In this document: piece by piece, positions 40,516 through 49,217 of the stretch
Numbering within the stretch: the first letter of the stretch is position 1
How the letters are laid out: every line of letters starts with the position of its first letter
Origin: Sphingobacterium arenae
Lineage (GTDB): Bacteria > Bacteroidota > Bacteroidia > Sphingobacteriales > Sphingobacteriaceae
Assembly: GCF_014692505.1 (NCBI RefSeq)
Contig: NZ_JACNYK010000001.1
Span: forward strand, 1 to 64,000
Length of the DNA: 64,000 nt
Direction of reading: 5' to 3'
The notes under the pieces: model-generated
Databases searched by the model: none
Told to the model about the DNA's origin: nothing
Seen by the model: the letters and a program-made list of their open reading frames with translations, nothing else
Translations under genes and position numbers: made by a program

Positions 40516-42080
40516 ACGACAAAAGCAATCTCTGGGATTTTGTTGCCAGCCATTGGGAGAAGCTGCTTGGGCAAACCGGGCAGCATATCGGGCTTACTTT
40601 CATGTCGATTTCCCTCGCGATAATCGTAGGCGTTCCAATGGGCATCCTCATCAGCAGAAAGCGAAATCTGTCACCCCCGATTCTTGGATTTGCAGGAGTA
40701 CTGCAAACCATCCCGAGTCTTGCATTGCTCGGTCTATTGATTCCGGTATTGGGCATTGGAGCCAAACCAGCGATTGCGGCCCTGTTCTTATACGGCCTAC
40801 TTCCAATCATCCGCAATACATACACCGGTATTACCAACATTGATCCTGAAATAAAGGAGGCTGCGAGCGGATTGGGCATGAGTTACCGGCAATCATTGCT
40901 GAAAGTCGAACTACCGCTGGCAATGCCTGTGATACTTGCCGGCATCCGAATCGCTACGATTGTAAATGTCGGCGTTGCAACGCTCGCTGCTTATATTGCC
41001 GCCGGTGGATTGGGTGAATTTATTTTCGGTGGGATTTCCCTGAACAATACAACGATGATGCTTGCCGGAGCAATACCTGCGGCGATACTCGCACTTCTTT
41101 TTGACTTTGTGCTTTCCCGTCTTCAAAAGATAAGATTCAGGAAAATTGCAGGTATCTTTTCCATCATGGCGGCAATCGTTTTGCTTTCCGGTTTCTATAT
41201 CATCCCGTCCTTAGATCGAAGCAAACTATTAGCCGGGTTCACACCTGAATTTATGGGGCGTGCCGACGGTTACGTCGGCCTAAAGCAGATTTATGGTTTG
41301 AACATACCGACGGTAGTAATCAACGATGCGGTCATGTACAAGGCTATCTTTGAAAAGAAGCTGGACGTGGTAAGCGGATACGGTACCGATGGACGGATTG
41401 ACGCATACCAATTGGTTAGTCTGGAGGACGACCGGAAAATATTTCCACCCTACTATGCAGCACCAATTATCAAGGAGCAAACACTCCGGCGGTTCCCTGA
41501 GCTGGAACCTGTGCTGAACCTGTTGGCTGGCAGGATCAATGATTCGATAATGACCTTCCTTAATTACCAAGTAGACTATAAGCACCGGGAGCCCGCTGAT
41601 GTCGCCCGCGAGTTCCTTGAAAAACAAAACCTGTACAAACCGCCCCGCCCCGTGGGGAAAAACACGATCAGGATCGGCTCCAAGGTATTTGATGAACAAT
41701 ATATTCTGGCCAGTCTCTATACACAGCTTATCAGGGGGTATACTGATCTTGATGTTTCGCCAAAAACCGGCCTGGGCGGGACTAAAATATGCTTTGATGC
41801 ACTGATGAATGACCAGATTGATCTGTACCCCGAATATACCGGAACGGGTTTGACCGTGATGTTGCAGGCTGATAGCGCAACGGTGCGCAGGCTAGGAGCA
41901 GATAAAGAGGCGGTGTATGACTATGTACAGACCGCATTTAATGAGCAATATCAGGTTAAATGGCTAAAGCCTGTGGGATTCAATAACACCTACGCCGTCA
42001 TGATGCGAAAGGAAGACGTTCAGCGGCTGGGAATCCGGACAATCAGTGATTTGTCCGGTTATTTAAACGTACAAAAATGA
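40512..42080 (+). CDS. egtU: EgtU-like permease fused to a circularly permuted substrate-binding domain
   Basis: 522 residues. Residues 20-205 are the OpuC-type permease (EAASGLGMSYRQSLLKVELPLAMPV is the ATPase-coupling loop). A membrane segment (213-231) leads to the binding part. In ordinary OpuAC-type proteins the order is IxIGSK...YPEYTGT...GFNNTYA...ISDL, then GFTPEFxxRxDGY...STDGRI...FPPYY...EFLxK. Here the second half comes first (residues 241-375: GFTPEFMGRADGY, YGTDGRI, FPPYYAAP, REFLEKQNLY), then the first half (384-517: IRIGSKVFDEQ, YPEYTGTG, GFNNTYAV, TISDLSGYL). The protein ends where the normal domain would continue. Known EgtU proteins are permease/binding fusions that take up ergothioneine. 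It overlaps both neighbouring genes by four bases. Confidence 0.82.
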   Translation: MNDKSNLWDFVASHWEKLLGQTGQHIGLTFMSISLAIIVGVPMGILISRKRNLSPPILGFAGVLQTIPSLALLGLLIPVLGIGAKPAIAALFLYGLLPIIRNTYTGITNIDPEIKEAASGLGMSYRQSLLKVELPLAMPVILAGIRIATIVNVGVATLAAYIAAGGLGEFIFGGISLNNTTMMLAGAIPAAILALLFDFVLSRLQKIRFRKIAGIFSIMAAIVLLSGFYIIPSLDRSKLLAGFTPEFMGRADGYVGLKQIYGLNIPTVVINDAVMYKAIFEKKLDVVSGYGTDGRIDAYQLVSLEDDRKIFPPYYAAPIIKEQTLRRFPELEPVLNLLAGRINDSIMTFLNYQVDYKHREPADVAREFLEKQNLYKPPRPVGKNTIRIGSKVFDEQYILASLYTQLIRGYTDLDVSPKTGLGGTKICFDALMNDQIDLYPEYTGTGLTVMLQADSATVRRLGADKEAVYDYVQTAFNEQYQVKWLKPVGFNNTYAVMMRKEDVQRLGIRTISDLSGYLNVQK

Positions 42081-43237
42081 TAGACCTTAAAGACAAATAT
42101 CGTAGTGTTCGCGAGCGAAGCGAAGATATCTGTGCGACGCTGAAAACAGAAGATTATGTAGTGCAGCCTGTGGTTGATGTAAGTCCGCCCAAATGGCATT
42201 TGGGGCATACATCCTGGTTTTTTGAAACCTTTATCCTACAGCACCATCTTACTGGATATTCCATTTTTAATCCGTCTTATCCCTTTGTGTTCAACAGTTA
42301 TTACGAAAGCCTGGGGGCACGCGTGATACGGACCAACCGGGGGAATTTAAGCCGGCCGACCGTTGAAGAAGTATATGAATACCGCCATCATGTAGATGCT
42401 GCAATGGACCACTTGCTCAGTCAGCCAATAAGCGAGGAAGTCCGGAAACTTGCCATTCTCGGACTTAACCATGAGGAACAGCACCAGGAACTATTGGCGA
42501 CGGACATCAAATATATTTTAGGACACAATCCGCTGTTCCCAACCTATACAGAAATAGCAAATCCGCTGTCAGGGGAAATCTTCACTGAAGAATTTATCAC
42601 GATAAAAGACGGCATGTACGACATTGGCTACGACAGCGAAGGATTCTGCTTTGACAATGAACTGAATCGTCACACGGTCTTTCTCCCGGCATTTAAAATT
42701 GCAAAAGGTCTCATCACGAATGGTCAGTACCTCGAATTTATGAAGGATGGCGGATACCAAAAACATGAGTATTGGCATGCAGAGGGTTTGGATTGGATCA
42801 AGACCAACCATATTAATTCGCCATTGTACTGGCATTGGATAAATGGCCGCTGGCATTACTATAGTTCGGCAGGAGTTCAGCCACTGAAATTGGATGAGCC
42901 CTTGGCGCACGTGAGTTATTACGAAGCATCCGCCTTCGCCGCATGGAAAGGAATGCGGCTGCCAACGGAATTTGAATGGGAAGTAGCTTCCAGTCGATTT
43001 ACATGGGGTGAGCGATGGGAATGGACGGGCAGCGCCTATCTTCCTTATCCCGGATACGTCAGAGCAGCCGGTGCTATCGGAGAGTATAATGGCAAGTTCA
43101 TGGTCAACCAAATGGTACTCCGCGGAGCCTCCATTGTCACGCCACCTGAACACAGCCGACCAAGCTACCGCAATTTCTTCCATCCCCATTTAAGATGGCA
43201 GCATACGGGCATCAGACTGGCACAAAACATTAATTAA
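42077..43237 (+). CDS. egtB: Ergothioneine synthesis sulfoxide synthase EgtB
   Basis: 386 residues: an N-terminal DinB_2 domain with the iron-binding histidines His44 (WHLGHTSWFFE), His132 and His136 (NHEEQHQE), and a C-terminal formylglycine-generating-enzyme-like domain (about 175-384) ending RWQHTGIRLA. The enzyme joins hercynine with cysteine or gamma-glutamylcysteine using O2. At 386 residues it is shorter than mycobacterial EgtB, with a compact region near residues 302-320. It is the last of four coupled egt-type genes. No EgtE-type PLP lyase is found in the window. Confidence 0.92.
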   Translation: MIDLKDKYRSVRERSEDICATLKTEDYVVQPVVDVSPPKWHLGHTSWFFETFILQHHLTGYSIFNPSYPFVFNSYYESLGARVIRTNRGNLSRPTVEEVYEYRHHVDAAMDHLLSQPISEEVRKLAILGLNHEEQHQELLATDIKYILGHNPLFPTYTEIANPLSGEIFTEEFITIKDGMYDIGYDSEGFCFDNELNRHTVFLPAFKIAKGLITNGQYLEFMKDGGYQKHEYWHAEGLDWIKTNHINSPLYWHWINGRWHYYSSAGVQPLKLDEPLAHVSYYEASAFAAWKGMRLPTEFEWEVASSRFTWGERWEWTGSAYLPYPGYVRAAGAIGEYNGKFMVNQMVLRGASIVTPPEHSRPSYRNFFHPHLRWQHTGIRLAQNIN

Positions 43238-43288
43238 CGGCACACACATATATTGTATACATATTACTCACATTAAAAAAACAAAAAA

Positions 43289-43642
43289 ATGGAAAGCAAT
43301 CTTCAAGAACTCGTAAAGGAACTGAATGGTATGGTATCAAGTGGTCAGCTGGTTGATGCCGCTGAAAAATTTTATGCACCAAACGTCAAGACCATTGAAT
43401 ATGACGGCTCAGTAACGGACGGAAAACCCGCGACGATGAAAAAGCTCATCGACTTTGTGGCCTCCATTCAAACGGTCAAAAAAATTGAGCTTCTCCGATC
43501 GGTGGCCGACGGCAATGCATCCTTTTCAGAATATATTTTAGATTTAGACATGAAGGATGGAAGCAATGTCTACCTGCATGAGATCATCCGTGCACTTTGG
43601 GAAGGTGGTAAAGTTGTAGAAGAGCGGTACTTCAAAAGTTAG
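43289..43642 (+). CDS. SnoaL-like/NTF2-fold small protein
   Basis: 117 residues with the cone-shaped NTF2/SnoaL pattern: a helical start (ELVKELNGMVSSGQLVDAAEKFYAPNVKTIEYDG) and strand-rich rest (SFSEYILDLDMKDGSNVYLHEIIRALWEGGKVVEERYF). Ligand unknown. It lies 51 bases after egtB in the same run; possibly a binding or isomerase-like helper. Confidence 0.75.
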   Translation: MESNLQELVKELNGMVSSGQLVDAAEKFYAPNVKTIEYDGSVTDGKPATMKKLIDFVASIQTVKKIELLRSVADGNASFSEYILDLDMKDGSNVYLHEIIRALWEGGKVVEERYFKS

Positions 43643-43670
43643 CGGTATTTTTTTAACCTAAAATCATGCA

Positions 43671-44648
43671 ATGATGCTAAAATGGCTTGATGTTATAAAA
43701 TTTGCCAATAACGGTAACCCTGTTCCTGACAGAAGAGTCGAAAAGACTAACGAGGAATGGAAAGCACTGCTTACCGACGAGCAATTCCGGATTACCCGGC
43801 TTAAGGGCACGGAGCGTGCATTCAGTTCTGACCTTTGTTCGTATTTCGAACCGGGAAGATACGCCTGTATCTGCTGTGGTACGGAACTTTTTGATGCAGA
43901 CACCAAATTTGAAAGCGGAACCGGATGGCCGTCCTTCACACAGCCAATAAAGGAAAATGCGGTTGCCTACCATAAGGATGGCTCTTTTGGTATGGTGCGT
44001 ATAGAAGCGCTCTGCAATACGTGCGATGCGCACCTTGGCCACGTCTTTCAGGACGGTCCCATGCCGAGCCGACTCCGTTATTGCATGAACGCCGTCTCTT
44101 TAAAAAAATTTGATGTACGTGAGCGAAAGATTGATTTTGGAGGAGGTTGCTTCTGGTGTACCGAGGCGCTTTTCCAACGAATCAAAGGAGTAATAAAAGT
44201 GGAGAACGGTTTTAGTGGAGGTACACTCGTGAACCCAACCTACAGGGAGGTTTGCAGCGGGGGAACCGGACATGCTGAAATAGTGGAAATCACCTACAAT
44301 CCGGATGAGATATCATTCGAAGATCTGTTGCAGATACATCTGGGAACACATAATCCAACAACCGTGAATCAGCTGGATGCGGACCGGGGCTCCCAATACC
44401 GAAGTATCATTTTTTACCGAACCGAAGATGAGAAGCAAACTGCGATGAAAATTATCGATGAGGTGCAAAAATCCTATCCGGATCGGGTCGTCACCCAACT
44501 GGAAATGTTCGAGCATTTTTATAAAGCAGATGATTATCACCAGAATTATTATAACAATAACCCGGATGAAGGATATTGTCGGGCGTTTATCGATCCCAAA
44601 CTGGGGAAATTCATGGAACAGTATAAGGATAAACTAAAGCAAGAATAA
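43671..44648 (+). CDS. msrBA: MsrB-MsrA fusion methionine sulfoxide reductase
   Basis: 325 residues with MsrB first (about 1-148) and MsrA second (about 152-320), so one protein repairs both sulfoxide epimers. MsrB: zinc cysteines CICC and CNTC (67-70, 115-118) and catalytic Cys138 (RYCMN). MsrA: catalytic Cys160 in GGGCFWC, GxTGHAE, then YRSIIFY and ADDYHQNYY. There is no signal peptide, so it is cytoplasmic. The order B-A is the reverse of the common A-B fusion. It is followed by thioredoxin reductase 30 bases on, its probable electron route with the thioredoxin at 49218. Confidence 0.95.
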   Translation: MMLKWLDVIKFANNGNPVPDRRVEKTNEEWKALLTDEQFRITRLKGTERAFSSDLCSYFEPGRYACICCGTELFDADTKFESGTGWPSFTQPIKENAVAYHKDGSFGMVRIEALCNTCDAHLGHVFQDGPMPSRLRYCMNAVSLKKFDVRERKIDFGGGCFWCTEALFQRIKGVIKVENGFSGGTLVNPTYREVCSGGTGHAEIVEITYNPDEISFEDLLQIHLGTHNPTTVNQLDADRGSQYRSIIFYRTEDEKQTAMKIIDEVQKSYPDRVVTQLEMFEHFYKADDYHQNYYNNNPDEGYCRAFIDPKLGKFMEQYKDKLKQE

Positions 44649-44678
44649 GACATATCAATCATCAAAAAGGAGACACCA

Positions 44679-45638
44679 TTGAATACAGAACAGAACGAAA
44701 GAATAAAATGCCTGATTATCGGGTCAGGGCCATCCGGTTATACAGCTGCCATTTATACAGCCCGGGCAGATTTGAAACCCGTATTATATACGGGCTTGAT
44801 TATCGGGGGACAGCTCACCAAAACGTCTGATGTTGAGAATTATCCAGGCTACCCAGATGGCATTATGGGGCCCCAAATGATGGAAGGCTTTCACAAACAA
44901 GCTGCCAGAATGGGTACAGATCTACGCATCGGATTCGTCAGCGAAGTGGACTTTTCCCAATCGCCTTATAAAGTGACCATCGATGAAAAGAAAGTGGTGT
45001 TGGCAGATTCGGTTATTATCGCTACGGGTGCAACGCCGAAGTGGCTGGGGCTTGAATCGGAAGAGCAATATGCCGGTCACGGTGTTTCGGCCTGTGCTAC
45101 CTGTGACGGATATTTCTTTAAAGGCGAAGACGTGGCCATTGTCGGTGCGGGAGACACAGCTGCCGAAGAGGCGCTGCATCTTTCCAAACTATGCCGAAAA
45201 GTGTATATGTTGGTTCGGAAATCGACCTTCAGGGCGTCGAAAACCATGGTACACCGCGTTGAAAACACACCCAATATTGAAGTAAAATTCAACGTGGAAG
45301 TAAAGGAAATTCTTGGGGATGGCCTGAAGGTAAATAGCCTACAGTTATTCAATAATATTACCCTCGAAGAAAGCAAATTGGATGTGACAGGCATTTTTTT
45401 AGCCATCGGCCATCGTCCAAACACGGAAGTATTTAAGACGTGGATTGACACGGATGAAGTAGGTTACATTCAAACAAAAGATTGTACTACAAAAACCAAT
45501 GTTCCGGGTGTTTTCTGTTGTGGTGACGCACAGGATGCCCGTTACCGGCAAGCCGTAACAGCTGCGGGAAGTGGCTGCATGGCAGCATTGGATTGCGAAC
45601 GGTACTTATCCGCCATGGAACACGGCGCTATTGAGTAA
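44679..45638 (+). CDS. trxB: Thioredoxin reductase
   Basis: 319 residues: FAD site LIIGSGPSGYTAAIYTARA, redox motif CATC in VSACATCDGYFF, NADPH site VGAGDTAAEEA, and the C-terminal FAD motif GVFCCGDAQD. No ATG stands in a suitable place; a TTG at 44679 (MNTEQNERIKCLIIGSG) preceded by AAAAGGAG at seven bases is the likely start, unusual for a phylum that rarely uses Shine-Dalgarno sites. It supplies electrons to thioredoxin for the Msr enzymes around it. Confidence 0.94.
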   Translation: MNTEQNERIKCLIIGSGPSGYTAAIYTARADLKPVLYTGLIIGGQLTKTSDVENYPGYPDGIMGPQMMEGFHKQAARMGTDLRIGFVSEVDFSQSPYKVTIDEKKVVLADSVIIATGATPKWLGLESEEQYAGHGVSACATCDGYFFKGEDVAIVGAGDTAAEEALHLSKLCRKVYMLVRKSTFRASKTMVHRVENTPNIEVKFNVEVKEILGDGLKVNSLQLFNNITLEESKLDVTGIFLAIGHRPNTEVFKTWIDTDEVGYIQTKDCTTKTNVPGVFCCGDAQDARYRQAVTAAGSGCMAALDCERYLSAMEHGAIE

Positions 45639-45684
45639 ACGGCTGACACACATGAATTAATAAACAAACACAAAGGGCAACAGC

Positions 45685-47337
45685 ATGGAAGAGTCATTAA
45701 ATTTTGTCGAGGAAATCGTTGAGGGAGATATCCGTAATCCGGTTTATAGTGAAGGGGTCGCCACAAGATTTCCTCCGGAACCCAACGGCTACCTGCATCT
45801 CGGCCATGCCAAATCCATCTGTTTGAACTTTGGTCTCGCATCAAAATACAACGGAAAAGTCAATCTGCGATTTGACGACACCAACCCGGAACGGGAAAAC
45901 AGCAGCTATATAGAAGCGATTAAAGAAGATATTCGATGGCTGGGGTATGAATGGCACAATGAATACTATGCTTCCGACTACTTTGAAACCCTTTATGGGT
46001 TTGCGGTGGAGCTCATCAAAAGAGGCCTCGCTTACGTGGATGACAGTACTTCCGAAGAGATTGCCGAACAGAAAGGTACGCCACAGGTTCCGGGAACAAC
46101 CAATCAATACAGAGAACGTTCAGTCGACGATAATTTACGGTTACTCGAAGCGATGAAACTTGGCCGGTTTGGGGATGGCGAGAAAGTATTGCGTGCCAAG
46201 ATCGATATGGCGGCTTCCAATATGCACATGAGAGACCCCATTATGTACCGCGTCAAACATACTCGCCATCATCGCACCGGAAGCACCTGGTGCATTTACC
46301 CGATGTATGATTTTGCGCATGGCCAGTCTGATGCCATCGAACACATCACCCATTCAACCTGTACGCTTGAATTTGTTGCACACCGCCCCCTTTATAACTG
46401 GTTCATTCAGGAATTGGGGCTATTTCCCTCCAAACAGATTGAATTTGCGCGACTAAATCTTTCCTATACAATCATGAGTAAGCGCAAGCTGCAACAACTG
46501 GTTGACAACGGGCTTGTTGACGGGTGGGATGATCCACGCCTGCCTACGATAGCCGGTCTTCGCCGAAGGGGCTACACACCAAATGCCATCCGCGAGTTTT
46601 GTGATCGGATTGGCGTTGCAAAGCGGGATGCGATCACAGATTTCGGTTTACTGGAATTTTGTGTCCGCGAAGACCTGAACCAATCAGCCCAACGAAGGAT
46701 AGCGGTATTAAAACCGTTGAAGGTTACTATAACGAATTACGATGAAGAAAAGACGGAATATATAAACATGGAAAATTTACCCGGAGACGAAACCCAAGGC
46801 ACGCGTAAATTGCCGTTTGGTAAAGAACTCTGGATTGAGCAGGACGATTTTATGGAGCACCCTGCAAAGAATTATTTCAGGTTGACTTTGGGAGGGGCGG
46901 TTAGGTTAAAAGGAGCATATATTATTTCGTGTGAGCATATTGTGAAAGATGAGCATGGTAATATCATCGAACTCCAATGCAGGTATTTTCCGGAAAGCAA
47001 ATCGGGTGATGATCAGAGTAACATCAAAGTAAAAAGCACGATCCACTGGTTGAGCATTCCGTTTGCCGTGCCTGTTGAAGTCAGGCTCTACGACAAACTT
47101 TTTAGCGTTGAAGATCCCGGACAGACGGGGACTGATTTCCTGAACCATTTTAACAAAGATAGTATTCAGGTAATGCAAAACGCTTATGTGGAAGCTGACT
47201 TGGCGGAACGAGATAATGCAGGGATACATTTTCAATTTGTAAGGTTGGGCTACTTTATAAGGGATACGCGTTCAAATGTAGATCACCTAATTTTTAACCG
47301 GACGGTAGACCTTAAAGAACGCTGGAAGAAAGCGTAA
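45685..47337 (+). CDS. glnS: Glutaminyl-tRNA synthetase
   Basis: 550 residues, full length for bacterial GlnRS. HIGH-type motif in YLHLGHAKS (about 38-46), LRFDDTNPERE, KMSKS-like IMSKRKLQQL (about 263-272), and the C-terminal anticodon-binding barrels. It charges tRNA-Gln in the cytoplasm. Its place between thioredoxin reductase and other redox genes is unusual; whether it is the only copy cannot be known here. Confidence 0.95.
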   Translation: MEESLNFVEEIVEGDIRNPVYSEGVATRFPPEPNGYLHLGHAKSICLNFGLASKYNGKVNLRFDDTNPERENSSYIEAIKEDIRWLGYEWHNEYYASDYFETLYGFAVELIKRGLAYVDDSTSEEIAEQKGTPQVPGTTNQYRERSVDDNLRLLEAMKLGRFGDGEKVLRAKIDMAASNMHMRDPIMYRVKHTRHHRTGSTWCIYPMYDFAHGQSDAIEHITHSTCTLEFVAHRPLYNWFIQELGLFPSKQIEFARLNLSYTIMSKRKLQQLVDNGLVDGWDDPRLPTIAGLRRRGYTPNAIREFCDRIGVAKRDAITDFGLLEFCVREDLNQSAQRRIAVLKPLKVTITNYDEEKTEYINMENLPGDETQGTRKLPFGKELWIEQDDFMEHPAKNYFRLTLGGAVRLKGAYIISCEHIVKDEHGNIIELQCRYFPESKSGDDQSNIKVKSTIHWLSIPFAVPVEVRLYDKLFSVEDPGQTGTDFLNHFNKDSIQVMQNAYVEADLAERDNAGIHFQFVRLGYFIRDTRSNVDHLIFNRTVDLKERWKKA

Positions 47338-47377
47338 TATTTTGTCGCAATGGCGTTCAAGATTAAACAAATGCAAA

Positions 47378-47728
47378 ATGCCGGTACAGGTCAAAAGTGT
47401 ATATGAAGCATTCTCCATTAGCGATGGATATCGTGTTTTGGTCGATCGGTTCTGGCCAGGAAGAATAAAAAAGGAAGACGCGCGGATCAATGAATGGTTA
47501 AAGGAAGTGGCTCCTTCCCAGACTTTAGGAAAGTGGTTCCGTCATCAACCTGAAAAGTGGGACTCCTTTTATGCGCGTTATCTGGATGAATTGTTCGATT
47601 CCGCACCCCTTGCACATTTAATGGATTTAATGGAAAAGCATAATACGCTGACCCTACTGTACTCGGCGAAAGATGAACAGCATAACCATGCAATAGTTAT
47701 CAGGGACTTTTTGCAACTAACGCCGTGA
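47378..47728 (+). CDS. DUF488 family protein
   Basis: 116 residues from the ATG at 47378 (an upstream TTG at 47342 is less likely). DUF488 pattern: VYEAFSISDGYRVLVDRFWPGRIKKEDARINEWLKEVAPS, then WDSFYARYLDEL, then LTLLYSAKDEQHNHA. Function unknown; the family is common next to stress and redox genes. Confidence 0.85.
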   Translation: MPVQVKSVYEAFSISDGYRVLVDRFWPGRIKKEDARINEWLKEVAPSQTLGKWFRHQPEKWDSFYARYLDELFDSAPLAHLMDLMEKHNTLTLLYSAKDEQHNHAIVIRDFLQLTP

Positions 47729-47793
47729 TTTCTAAATGGTAAATACAAAGGCATTTAATTCAAATTATTCAATTATTTAAAATAAAAATCAAA

Positions 47794-48087
47794 ATGGAAA
47801 AGATTGAAATACACGAAGGTGAAAAAGGGATCTCTTTTTTTTCGCTCCATGTTGGTGACGAGGAAGTTGGAAGAATGGTGGTCAGTACCACTCCCGGCAT
47901 ATTGGAAGCTGGATACACCAGCGTCGGCTTTGCTCAACGTAAAAATGGATATGGGAAGAAGCTCGTAGACGCGGTAGTCGAATATGCGCGCGAAAACGAA
48001 CTGAAAGTTATTGCGAAATGTGGTTTTGTGGCGATGATGTTTAACAAGTACCCGGAGACTTACGGAGATATCCGTGCCCATCTGTAA
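47794..48087 (+). CDS. Small GNAT-type N-acetyltransferase (YjdJ-like)
   Basis: 97 residues, a minimal GNAT domain: VGDEEVGRMVVSTTPGILEAGYTSVGFAQRKNGYGKKLVDAVVEYARENELKVIAKCGFVAMMFNKYPE. The RKNGYGKKL segment takes the place of the acetyl-CoA P-loop QxxGxGxxL. Substrate unknown. It lies 66 bases after the DUF488 gene and 15 before the OsmC gene. Confidence 0.8.
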   Translation: MEKIEIHEGEKGISFFSLHVGDEEVGRMVVSTTPGILEAGYTSVGFAQRKNGYGKKLVDAVVEYARENELKVIAKCGFVAMMFNKYPETYGDIRAHL

Positions 48088-48102
48088 ACGAAAAAAATCA
48101 TC

Positions 48103-48615
48103 ATGTTACGTAAAAAGGAAACGCTTCGTCTGTTCGCAAAGGATATTACTGGCGATATCGTTAAAGACCGTCAGGAGGTTACGGTTAACTGGCGAAAAGG
48201 TCAGCTCTTGCTCGATGAACCTGCGTTCAACGGAGGGCAAGATATCGGTCCCGATCCGTTTACAACCGTTCTGTCCGGTTTGATAGGTTGTACACTAACG
48301 ACCCTTCGTATGTATATCAAACGAAAAGGTTGGGATATTACAGACATACACTGCTCCGTGAATATGGTCCAACAGGCTGAGCCGTCCAGAACGATGATTT
48401 ACAGGACGCTTTCATTTGGCCAGCCGGTAAGCGATTCACAAAAGGAACGCTTGCTTTGGATTGCCGTAAACTGTCCGGTTGCAAGATTACTCCAAGGGGA
48501 GATTAAATTAGATACACATTTGTCTGAAGACCCAACTGTACCTGCGGGTGTGGGCGACTATCCTCCATCGGATGGCGCCTCAGCCGATGTTACAGAAAAT
48601 TATACGCCCCAATAA
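48103..48615 (+). CDS. OsmC/Ohr-like protein
   Basis: 170 residues with the two conserved OsmC cysteines in GLIGCTLTTLRMYIKRKGWD (about 63-82) and NCPVARLL (about 125-132), and the VNWRKGQLLLDEP start. OsmC/Ohr proteins reduce organic hydroperoxides. The C-terminal 30 residues (SEDPTVPAGVGDYPP...) look disordered. It fits the peroxide-defence theme of the run. Confidence 0.87.
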   Translation: MLRKKETLRLFAKDITGDIVKDRQEVTVNWRKGQLLLDEPAFNGGQDIGPDPFTTVLSGLIGCTLTTLRMYIKRKGWDITDIHCSVNMVQQAEPSRTMIYRTLSFGQPVSDSQKERLLWIAVNCPVARLLQGEIKLDTHLSEDPTVPAGVGDYPPSDGASADVTENYTPQ

Positions 48616-48631
48616 CGAGAGAGCTATACAG

Positions 48632-49117
48632 ATGAAAAAAATTGGTTTTGGCGGTGGGTGCCATTGGTGTACAGAAGCAATCTTTCAGGCTTTGCATGGC
48701 GTTGAACTTGTAGAGCAGGGTTGGATTTCCTCGGTGAGTCCCTATGATACTTTCTCGGAAGCAGTAATTGTCCATTTTGATGAGGATATCGGTCTGGAAG
48801 TATTGATTGAAATCCATTTGCTTACACACAGCAGCACAAATGCACATAGCATGCGCGACAAATACCGTTCGGCAGTGTATTATTTTGACGCTAATGATAA
48901 GCTTACCATTGAATGCATAATTGGTAAGCTGGCGCTTGAAAATGCTGCCAACTATATTACACAGGTACTGCCCTTTAGGGATTTTAGATTGAATTCGGAA
49001 AACTACCTCAACTATTATAGGAAAGATAAGCAGAAGCCTTTTTGCCGGACCAATATAAATCCCAAACTAACGGCGATACGCAAAAAATTCGGACAACAAG
49101 TGCGAACTGACTTTTAA
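48632..49117 (+). CDS. Divergent MsrA-like protein
   Basis: 161 residues from the ATG at 48632. The catalytic element reads GGGCHWC (Cys10 and Cys13) instead of GGCFWC. The GYxGG and NPTYxxVxxGxTGHAE segments are replaced (QGWISSVSPYDTFSEAVIV), and AEDYHQ has become SENYLN, while DKYRSAVYY and NINPKL remain. It is thus related to MsrA but with a changed substrate pocket. It may act on another sulfoxide or be a partner for the true Msr enzymes. It starts 16 bases after the OsmC gene. Confidence 0.78.
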   Translation: MKKIGFGGGCHWCTEAIFQALHGVELVEQGWISSVSPYDTFSEAVIVHFDEDIGLEVLIEIHLLTHSSTNAHSMRDKYRSAVYYFDANDKLTIECIIGKLALENAANYITQVLPFRDFRLNSENYLNYYRKDKQKPFCRTNINPKLTAIRKKFGQQVRTDF

Positions 49118-49149
49118 AATGGGAAGAATTGCTACTACATGGGGTGAAA

Positions 49150-49186
49150 ACGGTAAGAGAATGGACGTACCGTCATATTACCTTTG
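49150..49186 (+). promoter_or_regulatory. Internal promoter before the thioredoxin gene, with inverted repeat
   Basis: TACCTTTG (49179-49186) is an exact -7 element 32 bases before the thioredoxin ATG. Just upstream ACGGTA (49150-49155) and TACCGT (49168-49173) are inverted repeats that could bind a regulator. It would let the trx-msrB-msrA part be transcribed separately. Confidence 0.5.
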
Positions 49187-49217
49187 TAGAGTAAAATGAA
49201 CAATCAAAATTTTAGTC

